From contig CAZNUA010000002.1 in NCBI GenBank assembly GCA_964576115.1, positions 145,093 to 174,600 of the forward strand: a DNA stretch of 29,508 bases, in the 5' to 3' direction. The DNA comes from CAYSYY01 sp964576115 [NCBI: uncultured Gemmatimonadota bacterium] (GTDB lineage: Bacteria; Blakebacterota; Blakebacteria; Blakebacterales). Below the pieces are notes generated by a model that made no database searches, was not told the DNA's origin, and saw only the letters and a program-made list of their open reading frames with translations. Made by a program: the position numbers and the translations under genes. Shown here piece by piece: positions 7,911 through 15,234 of this stretch (position 1 is the first letter of the stretch; each line of letters starts with the position of its first letter).

Positions 7911-8936
7911 ATGAAGCGACTGATCCGTATGATTATTCATCGAATACGGCGTAATCAACGAGCCCGAAGACTCAGATTCCTAGAAATTGTCCTGAAGAAC
8001 CGTCTCGATATTCTCGTCGTGGCCGATTCAGGGATAGGCAATACTATTATGGCCACTCCGCTGGTTCAGGCTGTAAAGATACTCTGGCCGGCGGCCCAGG
8101 TAGACCTGCTCACATCTCATACTGCCCTATTCTCACGATGGCCAATTGTCAGGCAGCTGTATGGGGATCCCGCGAACATCGATCCGATGCGCTATGACCA
8201 TTTCTTCTTGTGTTATGATACGCGCTATTCTCCAGAACAATGGAAACCGGGAGCTCAACAGCACCGGGTTGAATCACCCCGAGGTGGTGGACCGTTTACC
8301 TTCTCGGAGGCGGATTACAATCTGACATTACTCCGCCAACTGGGTTATCGAGGTGGAAGACCGTCATTGTATGCCGAGTGGACACAACCAGACCCCTCTC
8401 CCTGGAACCGTCCCGGAGATCGGATTGTCCTTGCCCCTGGGGGATTGAGGGATGATCAGTGGCTCGGCAAACATTGGCACAGATGGAGTGAGCTCATTCC
8501 AATTCTCTTGCAACCTGGAGGCAGGTTGGTTCTGGTATTGGGTGGATCAACTGACCGGGGACTCGATGTTCCTCGAATACCAGGAGTCATCAACGCAATT
8601 GATCAGTACTCCCTGGATGAGACGGCAGGAATCATCCGCAGTAGTAACCTTGTGATTGCCAACGATTGCGGTCTTGCTCATCTAGCCGATGCACTTCAGA
8701 TCCCGCATATCGTTCTCTTCGGACCGACGGATGAGCTGAAGAATGGTCCCCTTCATACCGGAGTGGTGATTACACCGCCTGGGCGACACAATCCATCTCA
8801 GATATGGCATGCTTCCGCCAGCGGATCAGATACGTCCACTATAGATGATATCTCACCGACCCGTGTAGCCTATGAAGCTGACCGTCTCCTCACTTTCAGA
8901 AAGAGCCGCACAGAATGGGATCAAGACTCGCACTGA
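7911..8936 (+). CDS. GT9 (heptosyltransferase-like) glycosyltransferase
   Basis: A protein of 341 residues resembling the GT9 family, which transfers heptose or related sugars from ADP- or other nucleotide-sugars in LPS core or polysaccharide. The N-terminal stretch LDILVVADSGIGNTIMATPLVQAVKILWPAAQVDLLTS matches the acceptor-domain start seen in RfaF/RfaQ proteins, and the C-terminal half has IVLAPGGLRDDQWLGKHW, LVLVLGGSTDRG and SNLVIANDCGLAHLADALQIPHIVLFGPTD, the GT9 donor motif (NDxGxxHxA...LFGPT). ATG at 7911 has AGAGGG six bases before it; an in-frame ATG at 7896 has none, so I chose 7911. Low GC and relaxed codon use set it apart from the flippase upstream. It converges with the pyruvyl-transferase-like gene. 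Exact sugar unknown. Confidence 0.85.
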   Translation: MKRLIRMIIHRIRRNQRARRLRFLEIVLKNRLDILVVADSGIGNTIMATPLVQAVKILWPAAQVDLLTSHTALFSRWPIVRQLYGDPANIDPMRYDHFFLCYDTRYSPEQWKPGAQQHRVESPRGGGPFTFSEADYNLTLLRQLGYRGGRPSLYAEWTQPDPSPWNRPGDRIVLAPGGLRDDQWLGKHWHRWSELIPILLQPGGRLVLVLGGSTDRGLDVPRIPGVINAIDQYSLDETAGIIRSSNLVIANDCGLAHLADALQIPHIVLFGPTDELKNGPLHTGVVITPPGRHNPSQIWHASASGSDTSTIDDISPTRVAYEADRLLTFRKSRTEWDQDSH

Positions 8937-8984
8937 TACTCTGCAGTGTTCCTTCGAGACGGCGGTGCTTGTGAACCTTTTCTG

Positions 8985-9962
8985 CTATTGTGTGATGAGA
9001 CGCGCGTATTCCTGATGAGCCTGAAAGTCCGCGGCAAAGTATCGATCCAGATCGTCCCCGGGATAAGAATCTGAGAGTGTGAGCGTATGCCACTCGCTGA
9101 AGGGATATATATGCAGGGGACTCTTGCTTGGTGAACACACACGCTCGAAAGCCTTTGCCCATAACTCAACCATACGGTGCTTCTGAATGTTTGTGAAGAA
9201 ATGGACCTCGGCTCCATTCCTCAATGCTGGTGCAGCGCTGTGAATCCGGTTGGTTATCAGGTGTTTGCAGCATGCATACAAGCGTTTGAAATCTGTGTAA
9301 TTGCTGCTGTAATAAATATCGGTGCCGAATAGTTGCTGAGCAGGTACGTACTCATCTGGATGATGTACGGCGATCATGTCGATCCGGTCATGAAACTTCC
9401 GGTACAACTCTAGATAGACTGTGTCTGCGATCCCGTTATCGGCATTTCTCTTATAGGTCAGTACGACATCGAGGCTTTTTTCGGGGGTTGGTTCGTACTT
9501 TGCGTGGAATGCTGGATCCAGGAACCACCGATGCGAAATTCCTGCTTTGTTCAAAGTCTCAGTTGCCAGATCGTCACGAACCGAGGCATACGAGATCAGG
9601 TTCCGATTCCGACACTTCTTCAACCGTTGATAACCGGGTTGCGGCATCCCGACACCTATCGCCCAAATGGGGATACGGTGCTTCAAGCAGAGGTCGTATA
9701 CGTCCTCCAGCGTATGCAGCCACTCCGGTGTGCCGGCCAGAATGAAGGCATCTGTATACGGTATGATGGATGCAAGTTCTGGCTGGTTCCGTAAGACCTT
9801 CCATAAGGCTGTCCAGCCAAATTTATTTTTTGGATAGATGACTTGGCATCGGTTGAGCCAGATTATTGATTCTCGGGAACCGATGTCCAAAATTCGAAAG
9901 ACACCTTCCCGGATGATATCATCACCCACATTCCAATTACTGGAGGTGCTGACGAGATACAT
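8985..9962 (-). CDS. Polysaccharide pyruvyl-transferase family protein
   Basis: A 325-residue protein with the layout of PF04230 (polysaccharide pyruvyl transferase): the start STSSNWNVGDDIIREGVFRIL (the N-x-GD-x-x-I motif), then FILAGTPEWL, IPIWAIGVGMPQPG and YASVRDDLATETLNKAGI (a region where members carry VRD), and ITNRIHSAAPALRNGAEVHFFTN in the C-terminal half, the R-x-H-x-x-x-P/A-x-x-x-G element. Members add pyruvate ketals from PEP to sugars or are related CsaB-type or uncharacterised enzymes. The ATG at 9962 has AAGGGA upstream and lies 11 bases after the methyltransferase stop, so the two are co-transcribed. GC content is low like its neighbours. Whether it adds pyruvate or something else is not shown. 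Confidence 0.8.
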   Translation of the reverse strand: MYLVSTSSNWNVGDDIIREGVFRILDIGSRESIIWLNRCQVIYPKNKFGWTALWKVLRNQPELASIIPYTDAFILAGTPEWLHTLEDVYDLCLKHRIPIWAIGVGMPQPGYQRLKKCRNRNLISYASVRDDLATETLNKAGISHRWFLDPAFHAKYEPTPEKSLDVVLTYKRNADNGIADTVYLELYRKFHDRIDMIAVHHPDEYVPAQQLFGTDIYYSSNYTDFKRLYACCKHLITNRIHSAAPALRNGAEVHFFTNIQKHRMVELWAKAFERVCSPSKSPLHIYPFSEWHTLTLSDSYPGDDLDRYFAADFQAHQEYARLITQ

Positions 9963-9973
9963 CGGGGGTTCCC

Positions 9974-10912
9974 TTACTTCCTCGCCAGAACGAAAGCTAC
10001 GCCAAGGGCGGGGGCTACTTCCGCAGCCTCATCATACGCAATTTCAGATATCTCATCCCCCTCGACAGGTTGCCAGCATCCCCCCCTGGATTCCTTGGCG
10101 AAAAAAGATAGGCTTTCGATCCCCGGGACAAGGTTCCGAACACCCGATGTATTATATAACCTCATTCCGCGCACAATCTGTGGCGGGCCGGCCGGCAGAG
10201 TGAGCATGAGTCGTCCTCCAGGAGCCAAGGCTGTCCAGAGTTTCTCAAGGGCCTTTCGATCCCCATCCGGATCAGAAGGATCACCGTAATAGGATAATCC
10301 AACATGCTCAACAGTCGATATCGAGATGACTGTGTCGAAGACACTCTCGGGTGGCTCCCAAGTGAGGATATCAGCCTGAATAAAGTCAAAGCGGGGGTGC
10401 TCGAAGGGATAGGGACGCAAATCCAGTCCCGTCACTCGGTGCCCCAGTGAACAGAGGTGCAGGGGAAAGAGATCCTCGACGCATCCAAAATCGAGTATCC
10501 GCTGAGGCGTTGGGCCCAGGTGGCTGAAGATCAAGGGATACTCAACAATCCGTTCTGATAGTACAGGTCGAACGGGTGGGAGGGATGGTTGTAGATAGCC
10601 AGATAGACGTCTGAGGATTTTATACATCAAGCCCGGCTGTTCTACAGGCTCGAGAACGATATTCTTGTTTCGCTGGTACCGGTACAGTTCGCTATCTGGC
10701 ATGTGTTGCATCCGTTGAATCCAGATCCTTCCAATCTTTTGAGCATTGAGCCGCAGCTGCCAAACGGTTGCGTCCTTACGTACAGAGGGTACGTTGTCAA
10801 GGGGCAAGACGTCCAGTCTCTGAATCAGTGAGTGAGTTGTTGTATTTATTCGTGATGGATCATTTCTGACTCTCGAGTTCTCCAGACAGATCACCGCCGC
10901 AAAACCAGACAC
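9974..10912 (-). CDS. Class I SAM-dependent methyltransferase
   Basis: A 312-residue protein whose middle and C-terminal parts form a class I methyltransferase. Motif I is RILDFGCVEDLFPLHLCSLG, with Cys-Val-Glu-Asp where G-x-G is usual; motif II is VTGLDLRPYPF, then FIQADILTW, VFDTVISISTVEHVGLSYYG and LEKLWTALAPGGRLMLTLPAG. The GSGVRNLVPG-like segment and a Cys/Trp-rich end follow. Residues 1 to about 100 are not a known domain and may bind the acceptor. The start is uncertain: GTG at 10912 is the longest, with no clear ribosome site; the ATG for MQHMPDSELYRYQ is a later alternative. It lies 30 bases after a high-GC glycosyltransferase. A role in O-methylation of a sugar is inference from context. 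Confidence 0.75.
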   Translation of the reverse strand: MSGFAAVICLENSRVRNDPSRINTTTHSLIQRLDVLPLDNVPSVRKDATVWQLRLNAQKIGRIWIQRMQHMPDSELYRYQRNKNIVLEPVEQPGLMYKILRRLSGYLQPSLPPVRPVLSERIVEYPLIFSHLGPTPQRILDFGCVEDLFPLHLCSLGHRVTGLDLRPYPFEHPRFDFIQADILTWEPPESVFDTVISISTVEHVGLSYYGDPSDPDGDRKALEKLWTALAPGGRLMLTLPAGPPQIVRGMRLYNTSGVRNLVPGIESLSFFAKESRGGCWQPVEGDEISEIAYDEAAEVAPALGVAFVLARK

Positions 10913-10942
10913 CTTTGTGTATCGATCTAACCGCCCCAGCGG

Positions 10943-12115
10943 TTAACGTTCGTTGACTGCTGACGATAGAATTTCCCCATACAGCTCCAGCGTGCGGGCA
11001 ACCATACGCTTGGCACTATAGTTTTTGAGGGCGATCTTGCGGCCCCGCTCGCCCATCCGTCGCCTGAGTTCGGGGTTGGCTATCAGCCGCTCAAGAGCCC
11101 GGGCCAGGGCCGGAAGATCGCCGGCCGGGACCAGGATTCCGCTCGTGCCGTCGGCCACGACCTCAGGTATCCCGCCTACCCGGGTAGCCACGACGGGCAG
11201 GGCGCAGGCCATCGCCTCGACCAGAACCAGACCGAACCCTTCGTTGATCGAAGTCAGCAGGAAGAGGTCGGCCAGGCCGAGCAGGTCGGGGACGTCGTCG
11301 CGCTGGCCCAGGAAGATGACCCGGTCGGTCAGGCCCTTCTGCCGGGACAGCTCCTCCAGGGGTGCCCGCTCGGGGCCTTCACCGACGATCCACAGCCTCC
11401 AGGCTTCCCGGTCGATCCCCATCTGTGCCAGGGCCTCGATCTGAGTTCGTTGATCCTTGACCGGGACCAGCCGGCCGACCGTAATCATGACCACTTCATC
11501 GGCGCCGAGCCCCGCATCTGAGCGCCGCTGGGTACGTTCCGGTTCCGGCAGGGGAGCGAATCGCTCCAGTTCGATGCCGTTGGGGATCTGGTCGTGCTGC
11601 AGGGCCCGGCCGATACCGACCGCGAGGTAGGCTTCGGTCTCTAGCCGGTTGAGGCCGATGATCCGGGTGGTCCAGCGGGCAGACAGCCGTTCGAGCCAGG
11701 CGAAGAGTCGCTGCGGCACCGATCGGAAGTAGCCTGTGAGAACCGTTCCGTGCGGGGTGTAGAGACGGGGTTTCACACCGGCCAGAAGAGCGGCCAGGCG
11801 TCCGAGAAAACCCCCCTTGCTGGTATGGGCGTGGACGAGAACGGGGCGGATGCGGCGCATGAGACGCCAGAGAGAGAAAAGGGCCGCGATATCCTGCAGC
11901 GGATGCAGGTCGCGGCGCAAAGAAGGGACCACATGGATTGGGAAGCCCAGTTCGCGCGCGCGGGGCAGTAGATCTTCGGCCGGCGGTTCGGTCAGTCCGG
12001 TGGCCAGCTCGACCGCGACGCCACGGGCCGCGAGTCCTTCGAGCAGCAGCAGGAGCGTGTTCGGGGCGCCGCCGGCTTCGAGCCGGGTGATGACGTGCAG
12101 GATGGGGCCGTTCAT
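10943..12115 (-). CDS. GT4-type glycosyltransferase, last gene of the minus-strand export operon
   Basis: A 390-residue GT-B enzyme starting MNGPILHVITRLEAGGAPNTLLLLLEGLAARG, the classic N-terminal loop of GT4 members that act on lipid-linked sugars. It continues with VLVHAHTSKGGFLGRLAALLAGV, LYTPHGTVLTGYF, MITVGRLVPVKDQRTQIEAL and LTSINEGFGLVLVEAMACALPVVATRVGGIPEVVADG, which holds the ExxxxxxxE donor motif. The ATG at 12115 is four bases after the previous stop with GGGGAGA as ribosome site. The longer open frame to 12364 overlaps the upstream gene and is not used. High GC returns here after the low-GC block. Substrate unknown. Confidence 0.88.
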   Translation of the reverse strand: MNGPILHVITRLEAGGAPNTLLLLLEGLAARGVAVELATGLTEPPAEDLLPRARELGFPIHVVPSLRRDLHPLQDIAALFSLWRLMRRIRPVLVHAHTSKGGFLGRLAALLAGVKPRLYTPHGTVLTGYFRSVPQRLFAWLERLSARWTTRIIGLNRLETEAYLAVGIGRALQHDQIPNGIELERFAPLPEPERTQRRSDAGLGADEVVMITVGRLVPVKDQRTQIEALAQMGIDREAWRLWIVGEGPERAPLEELSRQKGLTDRVIFLGQRDDVPDLLGLADLFLLTSINEGFGLVLVEAMACALPVVATRVGGIPEVVADGTSGILVPAGDLPALARALERLIANPELRRRMGERGRKIALKNYSAKRMVARTLELYGEILSSAVNER

Positions 12116-12119
12116 AGCA

Positions 12120-13295
12120 TTATCTCCCCGCCAGGCGAACGAGATCGGCAACGGTTCGCTCCCAGCCGTAGCACGTCTCGGCCTCGGCCCGGCAGCGGCG
12201 GCCGAGCTGGTGCAGACCGGCCTCGCCCCGCTCGAGCAGTCCTGCGATTCGACCGGCCAGAGCGGTCGGTCCGATATCGGAGGCGACGAGTTCGGGATCG
12301 ACCGGGGCCAGCAGTTCGGGATTGGCTCCGACCGGCGTGGCGACGACCGGGGTGCCCGAAGCAAAGGCCTCGAGAGTCACCAGACCCAGACCCTCCAGCT
12401 CGCGGGTCGGCACTATGAAGAGATCGGCGGCGGCCAGGGCCCGCGGGATCAGGTCGTCGGGCAGATACCCCAGGAAACGGATGCTTTCTGTCAGCCCCAG
12501 TTCGGATGCCTGCTGTTCCAGTTCGTCCTGCAGGGGTCCTGTTCCGCCGATCAGCAGGGTTGCAGAGGGGTGTTGCGTCCGGACCGCCGGGAAAGCGGCG
12601 ATGAGCAGATCCACACCCGTGCGGCGCACCAGCCGGCGCAGACTGAAGATGACCGGTCCTGTCTCCGGCCAGCCCAGTTCATGGCGGACTGCCCTGCGAT
12701 CTTCAACCGGGCGGAAGCGCTCGAGATCGACACCCGGGGTGACCACGACCGGAGCCGGGATCCGGGGGTGATGGTAGCGGGATCGGTCGGCCATGAAGCG
12801 GCTGAAGACGGCGATGCGATCGAAGTGCGCCATGGCCCGGGCTTCAAGGCGGGCCCGTACCAGGCTTCCGGGATAGTAACGGCTGCGGGGTGGCTCGGAG
12901 GCCAACCGGTACTCCTCGGCCCAGGGACTGTGAAAGAAGTAGACGGCTGGAATACCGCCACGGCGGAGCAGGGGGCCGGCCACCAGGCCGGCGAAGGGCT
13001 GGTGAACGATGGCTGCCCCCGGGGGAGCGTCCTCCAGCAAGCGCCGGAGACGGCCGGCGGTCTCGCGCCGGGAACGCCGCAGCGCTTGGAGACCCATTTC
13101 TCCCTCGAGCAGGAAGGAATGCACCTGCAGACCGTTCCAGTTACCTTCCCCGGGGAGGCTGTCGTTCAGACGACCTGTGATCCAGTGGACCTCATTGCCT
13201 GCTGCAGCGAGTCGTCGGCCGGTTTCGGTCAGCACCACAGTCATGCCGCCGAGCGGGGATGCGGCGGCCCGGTCGCTCAATAGAAGCCAGCGCAT
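12120..13295 (-). CDS. GT4-type glycosyltransferase
   Basis: A 391-residue GT4 enzyme: MRWLLLSDRAAASPLGGMTVVLTETGRRLAAAGNEVHWITG at the start, AIVHQPFAGLVAG, IPAVYFFHSPWAEEY and PAPVVVTPGVDLERFRP in the middle, then VIFSLRRLVRRTGVDLLIAAF, LLIGGTGPLQDELEQQA and VPTRELEGLGLVTLEAFASGTPVVATPVGANPEL with the donor motif. Its ATG shares one base with the stop of the acetyltransferase (TGATG), so translation is coupled. It is the fifth gene of the Wza-Wzc-Wzy-acetyltransferase operon. Specificity cannot be told. Confidence 0.88.
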   Translation of the reverse strand: MRWLLLSDRAAASPLGGMTVVLTETGRRLAAAGNEVHWITGRLNDSLPGEGNWNGLQVHSFLLEGEMGLQALRRSRRETAGRLRRLLEDAPPGAAIVHQPFAGLVAGPLLRRGGIPAVYFFHSPWAEEYRLASEPPRSRYYPGSLVRARLEARAMAHFDRIAVFSRFMADRSRYHHPRIPAPVVVTPGVDLERFRPVEDRRAVRHELGWPETGPVIFSLRRLVRRTGVDLLIAAFPAVRTQHPSATLLIGGTGPLQDELEQQASELGLTESIRFLGYLPDDLIPRALAAADLFIVPTRELEGLGLVTLEAFASGTPVVATPVGANPELLAPVDPELVASDIGPTALAGRIAGLLERGEAGLHQLGRRCRAEAETCYGWERTVADLVRLAGR

Positions 13296-13768
13296 CAGTC
13301 GGAAGCGGGCTTGATGGTGCGGGCGGGAACCCCGCCGACAACCATCCCGGCGGGCACATCTGCGTTGACCACCGCTCCTGCGGCCACGACCGCCCCGGCA
13401 CCGATCGTGACTCCCGGGAGGATGATGGCCCCGGTACCCACGAAAGCATTATCACTGATGACGACCGGAGCGACGGTGTCGGTGACGTGATCATGGACCA
13501 CGATCGTGACCCGGAACGAGATGATGACGCCCGGACCGAGGGTGATGAGTTCGGGGTAGAGGTCGTCCAGGTAGCAGTCGGGGCCGATATACTCGGTACG
13601 GGGATCGAGCTGCATGTCCATCAGGCGGTAGCAGCGCAGGCGGAAGCCCTTGCCGGGAGCGAAGCGGGCCAGCAGGGCCAGGAACTTGCGTTTGGCGAAC
13701 CGGAACCGGTGCCGGTAGGTTCCGATTCTGGCCTCGTACTCACGCCGCGGTTCGGGCGCCTGGCTCAT
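13295..13768 (-). CDS. Hexapeptide-repeat (left-handed beta-helix) acyltransferase
   Basis: A 157-residue protein of the LbH family, probably an O-acetyltransferase acting on a sugar. A basic helical N-terminus (ARIGTYRHRFRFAKRKFLALLARFAPG, about 13-40) is followed by strands with hexapeptide spacing: YIGPDCYLDDLYPELITLGPGVIISFRVTIVVHDH, and VVISDNAFVGTGAIILPGVTIGAGAVVAAGAVVNADVPAG, ending VVGGVPARTIK, as in WcaF/CysE/maltose acetyltransferase relatives. The His-Asp-His near residue 93 is a candidate catalytic site. A strong GGAGGA precedes the ATG. It sits directly after the polymerase-like gene and would decorate the repeat unit. Confidence 0.85.
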   Translation of the reverse strand: MSQAPEPRREYEARIGTYRHRFRFAKRKFLALLARFAPGKGFRLRCYRLMDMQLDPRTEYIGPDCYLDDLYPELITLGPGVIISFRVTIVVHDHVTDTVAPVVISDNAFVGTGAIILPGVTIGAGAVVAAGAVVNADVPAGMVVGGVPARTIKPASD

Positions 13769-13781
13769 CGAGACATCCTCC

Positions 13782-15230
13782 TCACAGGCGCGGGCTCACC
13801 AGACCAAAGGATATGGATTCCTCTTCCTCGAGCGGCTCGGATCCCTCCTCAACTGCCCGGGCTCGTTCGGTGTTGATCATGTAGAGCAGGGTCATGACAC
13901 CGGTCATGAACCAGAACGGTTCCATGATCCGCACGATGATGAAGGTGTTGGATCCCAGAGCGTGCAGGAGGAGCCCGAACAATCCCGCCAGGTAACCGAT
14001 GCAGATGCCCCGTTCCTGCCAGTCAACACTGATTCGCAGGGCTTCCAGTGCCTGCCGGAAAAGAGCCATGACAAGCCAGAAGAACACCGCCAGCCCCACC
14101 AGGCCCATCTCAATCAGGATCTTCGGGTACTGCCCGTCAATGAAACCGTGGCCGGTCACCCCGAAGCCCAGGATCGGACTACGCGGGAAATCCCTGAGCA
14201 CATCGCTGAACGACTGCAGCCGGGCGCTGGTGGAGGTGTCCAGGCGCACCGAACCGACCTCGATCTGTCCGGTCACCTCTCCCTGGCCGCCGAAGGTATA
14301 CTCAACCCGCTCGACCACCTCCGGGGGGGCGACCAGAAGCAGGATCAACGCTGCGGCCACGACACTGAACACCGCGATGATCCGCTGGCGCGAGAAGAGC
14401 ACCAGGGCGATAGCGACTCCGAGCAGACCCAGATACGAAGCCCTGCTCAGGGTATAGAGAAAGGGCACGCCCAGGACCGCCCCGGCCAGCAGGAACTTCA
14501 CGGACTGGCGCAGAGAGCCCGAAGTGATGATCAATCCCCCCAGCAGGGCGAGCAGGAAGAGCAGGTAACCGCCGAGGGTGTTGGGTTCGCCGGCCTCCCC
14601 CTCAAAGGGGGCGGTCACCCGTACTCCCAGCGGGATCTGGATGGCGGCGTAGATCGAGACCAGGATCCCGGTGATGAAGATGGCGATGACCAGCCGCCGG
14701 ATCTGGGTCTTGGTCCGGATGAAGTTGACGGCTGCGAAGTAGACGAAGACGTACTCCACGAACTTGAGCACGAAGAAAAAGCCCACTACCGGGCGCACGT
14801 GGTCGTAGAGCATGCCCACGGCGGTACTCACCGCCGCTGCGGTGAGATAAGCCGCGATCGGCCGGTTGAGGGGGGTGGAGAGGAAGAGCCCCAGTTCCTT
14901 GTGCACCGCCGTCCGAGCGAACCAGGTGAAGGCGATAATGGTCAGCAGGAAATCGTCGACCCGCAGGGTGACACCCCGCGAGGCGGTGGTGCCGCCGGTC
15001 AGGCTTCCGACGATCATCTCCGGTCCCAGGAGCATCGAGAAGATCAGAACGTATAGTCCGGCCTCGGGCCAGATGAAGGTGATGATTGCGATCACCATTC
15101 CGATCACGATGGCCAGACCGATGATGCTCTCGGTGTTGCTGATGGCGCGGGCGGCGAAGAAGATCAGGGCGCCGGCCAGGAGCGCCAGGAAGATGCTGAG
15201 CGGACGGTCGGTGGTGTGCAGGCGGGCCAC
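13782..15230 (-). CDS. O-antigen ligase/polymerase (Wzy-like) membrane protein
   Basis: A 482-residue polytopic membrane protein with about 12 hydrophobic segments, matching the O-antigen polymerase/ligase family (PF04932). The segment QSVKFLLAGAVLGVPFLYTLSRASYLGLLGVAIALVLFS contains SRAS, the loop typical of the family, and is followed by a large extracytoplasmic region (about 310-370: VERVEYTFGGQGEVTG..., with SVRLDTSTSARLQSFSDVLRDFPRSPILGFGVTG, the common RxxxW/F-type motif before the last helices). The GTG start lies 4 bases after the kinase stop with no clear ribosome site, so coupling is likely. It should join repeat units flipped by the Wzx protein. Polymerase is preferred over ligase because it is in an operon with Wza and Wzc types. 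Confidence 0.85.
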   Translation of the reverse strand: MARLHTTDRPLSIFLALLAGALIFFAARAISNTESIIGLAIVIGMVIAIITFIWPEAGLYVLIFSMLLGPEMIVGSLTGGTTASRGVTLRVDDFLLTIIAFTWFARTAVHKELGLFLSTPLNRPIAAYLTAAAVSTAVGMLYDHVRPVVGFFFVLKFVEYVFVYFAAVNFIRTKTQIRRLVIAIFITGILVSIYAAIQIPLGVRVTAPFEGEAGEPNTLGGYLLFLLALLGGLIITSGSLRQSVKFLLAGAVLGVPFLYTLSRASYLGLLGVAIALVLFSRQRIIAVFSVVAAALILLLVAPPEVVERVEYTFGGQGEVTGQIEVGSVRLDTSTSARLQSFSDVLRDFPRSPILGFGVTGHGFIDGQYPKILIEMGLVGLAVFFWLVMALFRQALEALRISVDWQERGICIGYLAGLFGLLLHALGSNTFIIVRIMEPFWFMTGVMTLLYMINTERARAVEEGSEPLEEEESISFGLVSPRL

Positions 15231-15234
15231 GGGT

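Larger units (their letters stand above)
7829..10942. other. Lower-GC block of three genes between two high-GC polysaccharide operons
   Basis: Sample lines in this block are near 48-50% G+C, against about 60-67% in the genes on both sides, and codons are much less biased to G/C in third position. It contains one plus-strand gene and two minus-strand genes that converge at 8937-8984. The left edge falls just after the flippase stop (7828) and the right edge just after the glycosyltransferase stop (10943). No transposase, direct repeat or tRNA was seen at either edge. Confidence 0.6.

Noticed and set aside
8937-8984. Terminator between the convergent low-GC genes
   Set aside because: No inverted repeat or U-tract was found in the gap.
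11817-13283. Plus-strand frame of 488 codons
   Set aside because: Antisense to two glycosyltransferase genes; no domain seen.
13962-15056. Plus-strand open frame of 364 codons
   Set aside because: Antisense to the Wzy-like gene, with His/Gln/Glu-rich, low-complexity translation and no known motif.
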